This document shows, one piece after another, positions 12,420 to 17,170 of a stretch of 17,170 bases of DNA (position 1 is its first letter; the number at the start of each line of letters is the position of its first letter). This DNA comes from an uncultured Clostridium sp. (lineage in GTDB: Bacteria; Bacillota; Clostridia; Lachnospirales; Lachnospiraceae), in contig USJW01000107.1 of the NCBI GenBank assembly GCA_900555045.1, positions 1 through 17,170 of the forward strand, in the 5' to 3' direction. The translations under genes and the position numbers were made by a program. The notes beneath the pieces are model-generated. The model did not search any database. It was given only the letters and a program-made list of their open reading frames with translations, and was not told where the DNA came from.

Positions 12420-15400
12420 ATGTATAATCCATTGCTGGAATTGCAGGAATATGAGAATTTGGCGGAGGCGCTGAAAAAGGGCCGCGGCCCCATTCAGGTT
12501 ACGGGGACGCTGGATTCCCAGAAGGTGCATCTGATGTATGAGCTGGGGCAGGAAGACTCTGGGAATGGCCGCAGCGTTCCCTGGAAGCTGGTCGTCACAT
12601 ACGATGATTCCAGGGCCAAGGAAATCTACGATGATTTCCGAAATTTTACAAAAGATGTGTGGCTGTATCCGGCCAAGGATCTGCTGTTCTACAGCGCGGA
12701 CATCCACGGAAACCTGATGGCCCGCCAGCGCATCGGCGTGCTCAGACATCTGATGGAGGACGCGGGGGGAATCGTGGTGACCACGCTGGACGGCCTCATG
12801 GACCATCTGCTGCCGCTCAAATACCTGCAGGGGCAGACGGTCACCGTGGAGGCGGGCCAGAAGCTGGATCTGGAGGATCTGAGGGACCGCCTGACGGCCA
12901 TGGGCTATGAGCGGAACGCGCAGGTGGACGGCATGGGCCAGTTCTCCATCCGCGGCGGGATTGTGGACATCTTCCCGCTGACCGAGGAGGTACCGGTGCG
13001 CATCGAGATGTGGGACGACGAGGTGGACTCCATCCGCACCTTTGACGTGGAGAGCCAGCGCTCCGTAGAGCAGCTGGACCAGGTGACCATCTACCCGGCG
13101 TCCGAGGTGGTGCTGTCAGGAAAGCAGCTGGAGGATGGAATTGTAGGCCTGGAGCGGGAGGCGAAGGCCTGCGAGAAGGCGTTCAGGGATCAGCACAAGA
13201 GCGAGGAAGCGCATCGCATTAAGACTACAGTGGCCGAGCTGGTGGACGGCATCCGCGGAGGCTGGAGAGTCGGCGGCCTCGACGCGTACCTGCACTATTT
13301 CGCGGACGACACGGTGTCGTTTCTGGACTATTTTCCGGAGGAGAGCAGCGTCCTTTTTCTGGATGAACCGGCCCGCCTGATGGAGAAGGGCGAGACGGTG
13401 GAGCTGGAGTTTCGGGAGAGCATGATGCACCGCCTGGAGAAGGGGTATCTGCTGCCCGGACAGACGGAGCTGCTCTACCCGGCGGAGACGGTCCTGGCGC
13501 GGGCCCAGCGGCCGCACACCGTGATGCTGACCGGGTTGGACCAGAAGCTTCCGGGAATGAAGGTGGCCAGCAAATTCGGGCTGGTGGTAAAAAATGTAAA
13601 TTCGTATCAGAACAGCTTTGAGATGCTGATCAAGGATCTGACCCGCTGGAAGAAGGATGGCTGGAGGGTGGTTCTGCTTTCGGCATCCAGAACCCGCGCC
13701 AGCCGCCTGGCAAATGACCTGCGGGAGTACGATCTGAGGGCATTCTGTCCGGATCCGCCGGTGAGCGGTGAGGGGGAGGACGGGGGAGCGCAGAGCGCGG
13801 CCGCCGGTGAGACGGCACCGGGCGGACAGACCTCCCAGGCGCTTCAGGCCACCGTGCAGCCGGGCCAGATTCTGGTGACCCACGGAAACCTGCACAGGGG
13901 CTTTGAGTACCCGCTGATCAAGTTTGTCTTCATCACAGAGGGCGACATGTTCGGCGTGGAGAAGAAGAAAAAGCGCCGGAAAAAGACGAATTATCAGGGA
14001 AAGGCGATCCAGAGCTTTTCCGAGCTGTCCGTGGGCGACTATGTGGTCCACGAGGAGCACGGTCTGGGTATCTACCGCGGCATCGAGAAGGTGGAGCGGG
14101 ATAAGATCACCAAGGACTACATCAAAATCGAGTACGGGGACGGCGGAAACCTGTATCTGCCGGCGACCAGGCTGGAGAGTATCCAGAAGTACGCGGGCGC
14201 GGAGGCCAAGAAGCCGAAGCTAAACCGGCTGGGCGGCAGCGAGTGGTCCAAGACCAAGAGCCGCGTCAAGGGGGCGGTCCATGAGATCGCGAAGGATCTG
14301 GTGAAGCTCTACGCCGCCCGGCAGGAGAAGGCGGGATACCAGTACGGGGAGGACACGGTCTGGCAGAGAGAGTTTGAGGAGCTGTTCCCCTACGATGAGA
14401 CGGACGATCAGCTGGACGCCATCGAGGCGGTGAAAAAGGACATGGAGAGCCGCCGGATCATGGACCGGCTGGTGTGCGGCGACGTGGGCTACGGAAAGAC
14501 CGAGGTGGCCCTGCGGGCGGCCTTCAAGGCGGTGCAGGACAGCAAGCAGGTGGTGTACCTGGTGCCCACCACGATTCTGGCCCAGCAGCACTACAACACC
14601 TTTGTGCAGCGCATGAAGGACTTTCCGGTGCGCGTGGATATGCTCAGCCGGTTCTGCACGCCCGCCCAGCAGAAAAAGACCCTGGAGGACCTGAGAAAGG
14701 GCATGGTGGACATCGTGATCGGCACCCATCGGGTGCTGTCCAAGGACTTAAAGTTCAGGGATCTTGGGCTTTTGATCGTGGACGAGGAGCAGCGCTTCGG
14801 CGTGGCCCACAAGGAGAAGATCAAGCAGATGAAGGAGAACGTGGACGTGCTGACCCTGACAGCCACGCCCATTCCCAGAACCCTGCACATGAGCCTGGCG
14901 GGAATCCGCGACATGAGTGTGCTGGAGGAGCCGCCGGTGGACCGGACACCCATCCAGACCTACGTGATGGAGTACAACGAGGAGATGATCCGGGAGGCCA
15001 TCAACCGGGAGCTGGCCCGCGGCGGACAGGTGTATTATGTATACAACCGGGTGACGGACATCGATGAGGTGGCGAACCGGGTGGCAGCCCTGGTGCCCGA
15101 GGCGGTGGTGACCTTCGCCCACGGCCAGATGCGCGAGCATGAGCTGGAGCGGATCATGGCGGACTTTATCAACGGTGAGATCGATGTGCTGGTATCCACA
15201 ACGATCATCGAGACGGGCTTAGATATCCCCAACGCCAACACCATGATTGTGCACGACGCCGACCGCATGGGGCTCTCCCAGCTCTATCAGCTGCGGGGCC
15301 GGGTAGGGCGCTCCAACCGCACCTCCTACGCGTTCCTCATGTACAGGCGCGACAAGCTCTTAAAGGAGGAGGCGGAGAAGCGGCTCCAGGCCATCCGGGA

Positions 15401-16046
15401 GTTCACGGAGCTGGGATCGGGCATCAAGATCGCCATGCGGGATCTGGAGATCCGGGGCGCGGGCAACGTCCTGGGCGCGGAGCAGCACGGCCACATGGAG
15501 GCCGTGGGCTATGACCTGTACTGCAAGATGCTCAACGAGGCGGTTCTGGCCTTGAAGGGCGAGGCCCAGGAGAGCGAGAGCTACGAGACGGTGGTGGAGT
15601 GCGACATCAACGCGTACATTCCTGCCTACTATATCAAGAACGAGTATCAGAAGCTGGATATCTACAAGCGAATCTCCGCCATTGAGACGGAGGATGAGTA
15701 CATGGACATGCAGGATGAGCTGACGGACCGCTTCGGCGACATCCCGAAGAGCGTGGAGAACCTCTTGAAGATCGCCGCGCTAAAGGCGCTGGCCCACAGG
15801 GCCTACGTGACCGAGGTCTCCATCAACCGGCAGGAGGTGCGCCTGACCATGTATCAGAAGGCGCGGCTTAAGGTGGAGAAAATTCCGGAGTTTGTCCAGA
15901 AGTATCAGGGGAATTTAAAGATGATGCCGGGCGAGGTGCCGGTGCTCCTGTATACGGACATTAAAAACAAGAACAAGGACAGCTTCGCCATGATGAAGGT
16001 GGCGAAGGAATTGGTGGAAGGGCTGGGGGAGTTGACGGAGGGATAG
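12420..16046 (+). CDS. mfd: Transcription-repair coupling factor (Mfd)
   Basis: A 1208-residue ATP-driven translocase that pushes RNA polymerase off DNA lesions and recruits UvrA, slightly longer than the usual 1150-1180. The N-terminal UvrB-like part (about 1-440) is followed by the RNA-polymerase-interacting CarD-like domain (SVGDYVVHEEHGLGIYRG, about 535-552). The RecA-like motor has Walker A GDVGYGKT (687-694), DEEQRFG (from 788), TATPIPRTLH, and the motif VI region QLRGRVGRSNRTSYAF. The C-terminal TRCF domain closes the protein. A low-complexity Gly/Ala/Gln-rich insert (about 445-480) accounts for some of the extra length. I prefer the ATG at 12420 (AGGTGA, 12406-12411, 8 bases upstream; MYNPLLELQEYE suits the family). 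A GTG at 12408 is possible. It is probably co-transcribed with pth. Confidence 0.97.
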   Translation: MYNPLLELQEYENLAEALKKGRGPIQVTGTLDSQKVHLMYELGQEDSGNGRSVPWKLVVTYDDSRAKEIYDDFRNFTKDVWLYPAKDLLFYSADIHGNLMARQRIGVLRHLMEDAGGIVVTTLDGLMDHLLPLKYLQGQTVTVEAGQKLDLEDLRDRLTAMGYERNAQVDGMGQFSIRGGIVDIFPLTEEVPVRIEMWDDEVDSIRTFDVESQRSVEQLDQVTIYPASEVVLSGKQLEDGIVGLEREAKACEKAFRDQHKSEEAHRIKTTVAELVDGIRGGWRVGGLDAYLHYFADDTVSFLDYFPEESSVLFLDEPARLMEKGETVELEFRESMMHRLEKGYLLPGQTELLYPAETVLARAQRPHTVMLTGLDQKLPGMKVASKFGLVVKNVNSYQNSFEMLIKDLTRWKKDGWRVVLLSASRTRASRLANDLREYDLRAFCPDPPVSGEGEDGGAQSAAAGETAPGGQTSQALQATVQPGQILVTHGNLHRGFEYPLIKFVFITEGDMFGVEKKKKRRKKTNYQGKAIQSFSELSVGDYVVHEEHGLGIYRGIEKVERDKITKDYIKIEYGDGGNLYLPATRLESIQKYAGAEAKKPKLNRLGGSEWSKTKSRVKGAVHEIAKDLVKLYAARQEKAGYQYGEDTVWQREFEELFPYDETDDQLDAIEAVKKDMESRRIMDRLVCGDVGYGKTEVALRAAFKAVQDSKQVVYLVPTTILAQQHYNTFVQRMKDFPVRVDMLSRFCTPAQQKKTLEDLRKGMVDIVIGTHRVLSKDLKFRDLGLLIVDEEQRFGVAHKEKIKQMKENVDVLTLTATPIPRTLHMSLAGIRDMSVLEEPPVDRTPIQTYVMEYNEEMIREAINRELARGGQVYYVYNRVTDIDEVANRVAALVPEAVVTFAHGQMREHELERIMADFINGEIDVLVSTTIIETGLDIPNANTMIVHDADRMGLSQLYQLRGRVGRSNRTSYAFLMYRRDKLLKEEAEKRLQAIREFTELGSGIKIAMRDLEIRGAGNVLGAEQHGHMEAVGYDLYCKMLNEAVLALKGEAQESESYETVVECDINAYIPAYYIKNEYQKLDIYKRISAIETEDEYMDMQDELTDRFGDIPKSVENLLKIAALKALAHRAYVTEVSINRQEVRLTMYQKARLKVEKIPEFVQKYQGNLKMMPGEVPVLLYTDIKNKNKDSFAMMKVAKELVEGLGELTEG

Positions 16047-16081
16047 GGAGTTAACTCTCGAACGGCCGAAAAGAAATCATG

Positions 16082-16132
16082 CGCCGCCGGGCGATGAATC
16101 TGTAACGATTCATCGGCCCGGCGGCGTTTTTT
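16082..16132 (+). terminator. Strong rho-independent terminator after mfd
   Basis: A near-perfect 19-bp stem pairs CGCCGCCGGGCGATGAATC (16082-16100) with 16107-16126 through one bulged G. The loop is TGTAAC, and six T follow (16127-16132). It closes the pth-mfd unit 35 bases after the mfd stop. It also sits between mfd and the opposing gene remnant, so it may act in both directions. Confidence 0.93.
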
Positions 16133-16278
16133 CACCCTTTTTTGCTTTCCATCCACTCCAGTTTTACCTTCAGAATCCGCGTCAGGGATTCGTCGATGCG
16201 CTTTTCCGTAACATCGCTGTTTTGAACTGCATCCAGGGCGTAATCGAAAAAATGGCTTAACCGTTGCAGAAAATCCGC
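16132..16278 (-). pseudogene. GH3-type glycosidase C-terminal remnant
   Basis: Reading the minus strand, 48 codons are open between an in-frame TAA (16279-16281) and the TGA at 16132-16134. The translation begins ADFLQRLSHFFDYALDAVQ and ends with RIDESLTRILKVKLEW plus a short charged tail. The AVxN...RIDES(V/L)xRILxxKL pattern is the usual end of the GH3 catalytic barrel (NagZ or beta-glucosidase type). There is no start codon, binding site or upstream coding part, so this looks like the leftover tail of a gene whose body was deleted or replaced. The match rests on one short motif, so the family call is tentative. Confidence 0.5.
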
Positions 16279-16327
16279 TTATTTTATTGGGATAGGACAG
16301 GCGAGCGTGGAGTCCACAAGAACGGCA

Positions 16328-16356
16328 TTGCGGATTTTACAGGGAAGCGGTATGAT
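16328..16356 (+). promoter_or_regulatory. Putative promoter of the downstream regulator gene
   Basis: A -35-like TTGCGG (16328-16333), a 17-base spacer and a -10 TATGAT (16351-16356). The predicted start is near 16363, leaving a leader of about 82 bases before the ATG at 16445. The flanking 16282-16327 and 16364-16430 hold no recognisable gene or hairpin. Confidence 0.5.
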
Positions 16357-16444
16357 GTTTGATATAGCTGCAAAGAGATGGGGGAGCAGCTACGATCGCA
16401 GACAAAGAGAGTATACGCGAATACAGTTATGAGGAGGTATTATT

Positions 16445-17170
16445 ATGAAGGACCTTTTAGATGATATCCGCCCTGTGGTCAGCATATATGTGGATATACT
16501 TTCCAGGATTCTTAAAACGAATGTTACGGTTGTTGATGAGAATATGCATCGAATTGCCGTTTCTAACAAAATATATAAAAAGGATGTATCAAGTCGTTCG
16601 GATATAACTTATAGGGCTGGAATTCTTATGCAAACAATTCGTGAAGCCAAACCCCATATTGTTGAAGATCCAAAGGAGAGCGTATTTTGTGCGAATTGTA
16701 TTAGTAAAGAGCATTGTGTGGAAAAATATCATATGTCAGCTCCGATCATGGTTAACGGAGAGGTAAAGGGAGCGATGGCCTTCATTGCCACGAATAATCA
16801 ACAAAGAGATAGAATGATTAAAAATCATGGCCTCTATAGGGATTTTCTGGCGCAGTTTTCAAATCTGGTTGCTTTAAAGGTTCAGGAGTCTATTGAAAAA
16901 AAGGTTAACCTATCCGGAATACATCTTCTGAATGAAATAGTGGATCATTTTAATGCCGGAGTACTTGTGTTTGATAAAAGTGGATACTTATCAAGAATGA
17001 ATGCTATTGGAAACAGTATTATTGGTCTGGAAGATCCGCTTCCAATAAAAGTTGAATTTGATGAGATTATTAAATGGGAGGGCTATTCTGAATATCTATT
17101 AAAAATTAAGGGTCAAACTTACAGGCTTGTAGGAAAACTCCACCCAGTCTATCTTGATGAGTATGCTTAC
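16445..17170 (+). CDS. Sensor/regulator N-terminal part, probably sigma-54-type activator (3' end outside window)
   Basis: The first 242 codons are open to the window end. AGGAGG (16432-16437) sits 7 bases before the ATG. Residues about 10-150 look like a GAF-type sensor, with the Cys cluster C82-x2-C85-x5-C91 (FCANCISKEHC) followed by APIMVNGEVKGAMAFIA. Similar Cys-containing sensor segments precede the ATPase domain of Firmicute sigma-54 activators, where they may bind metal or sense redox. Residues about 160-240 look PAS-like (NAGVLVFDKSGYLSRMNAIG). The AAA+ and DNA-binding parts lie beyond the window, so a histidine kinase or another PAS regulator is not excluded. The gene is strikingly AT-richer than its neighbours: 23 of 60 bases are G/C at 16501-16560, against 35 of 60 at 14761-14820. 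This suggests recent transfer. Confidence 0.65.
   Translation, partial: MKDLLDDIRPVVSIYVDILSRILKTNVTVVDENMHRIAVSNKIYKKDVSSRSDITYRAGILMQTIREAKPHIVEDPKESVFCANCISKEHCVEKYHMSAPIMVNGEVKGAMAFIATNNQQRDRMIKNHGLYRDFLAQFSNLVALKVQESIEKKVNLSGIHLLNEIVDHFNAGVLVFDKSGYLSRMNAIGNSIIGLEDPLPIKVEFDEIIKWEGYSEYLLKIKGQTYRLVGKLHPVYLDEYAY

Noticed and set aside
13116..14060. Long minus-strand open frame (314 codons) opposite mfd
   Set aside because: It is a GC-rich antisense shadow of mfd: His/Arg/Leu-rich, no motif, no start signal. The other long antisense frames in 216-10200 and 12408-16046 were dismissed for the same reason.
16048..16057. Perfect palindrome GAGTTAACTC just after the mfd stop
   Set aside because: Short, single copy and lying before a strong terminator; likely chance.
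16335..16345. TTTTACAGGGA shared by the rpn promoter spacer (10483-10493) and the regulator promoter spacer
   Set aside because: An 11-base match at different offsets from the -35; many such matches are expected in 17 kb, so no common regulator is claimed.

Overview
The window looks like chromosome of an anaerobic gut-type Firmicute, most likely a GC-rich Lachnospiraceae or other Clostridia. The reasons are the LplB/LplC-type sugar permease pair, the pth-mfd gene pair, the Rpn-family nuclease of the kind common in Lachnospiraceae, and strong AGGAGG-type ribosome binding sites. These are judgements by eye; no search was run.

Region 1 (1-10281) is one long catabolic operon on the + strand. It opens with the tail of an AraC-family regulator. 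Then come a Gfo/Idh/MocA oxidoreductase, two sugar ABC permeases, a DlgD/YiaK-like 2,3-diketogulonate reductase relative, a xylose-isomerase-like TIM barrel, a PreA-like flavoenzyme with two 4Fe-4S clusters, an SDR dehydrogenase, a cytosolic GH43 glycosidase with an ankyrin-repeat head, and an Old Yellow Enzyme-type flavin/Fe-S reductase. Gaps are 5-25 bases or overlaps, and the unit ends at a strong terminator (10210-10281). The inferred theme is import of a glycoside or sugar acid, intracellular hydrolysis, and several redox and isomerisation steps on the sugar and perhaps on an attached group. The exact substrate is not readable from the sequence. No solute-binding protein, ATPase or sugar kinase is present in the window.

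Region 2 (10282-11562) holds an Rpn-family PD-(D/E)XK nuclease with its own good promoter (TTGCAT-N17-TATAAT). Inside the gene, an AAGGAGGG ribosome binding site sits 9 bases before an in-frame ATG that would make a 74-residue C-terminal protein. This matches the layout of the intragenic RpnS antitoxins reported for enterobacterial rpn genes and is the most testable new observation here.

Region 3 (11571-16132) is housekeeping: pth (peptidyl-tRNA hydrolase) and mfd (transcription-repair coupling factor). The predicted promoter puts a perfect 10-bp stem at the very 5' end of the mRNA. A very strong hairpin terminator closes the unit.

Region 4 (16132-17170) holds a 48-codon remnant on the - strand that resembles the tail of a GH3 glycosidase. 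A promoter and the first 242 codons of a markedly AT-richer sensor/regulator gene follow. That gene has a Cys cluster and a PAS-like segment, probably belongs to a sigma-54-type activator, and runs off the window end.
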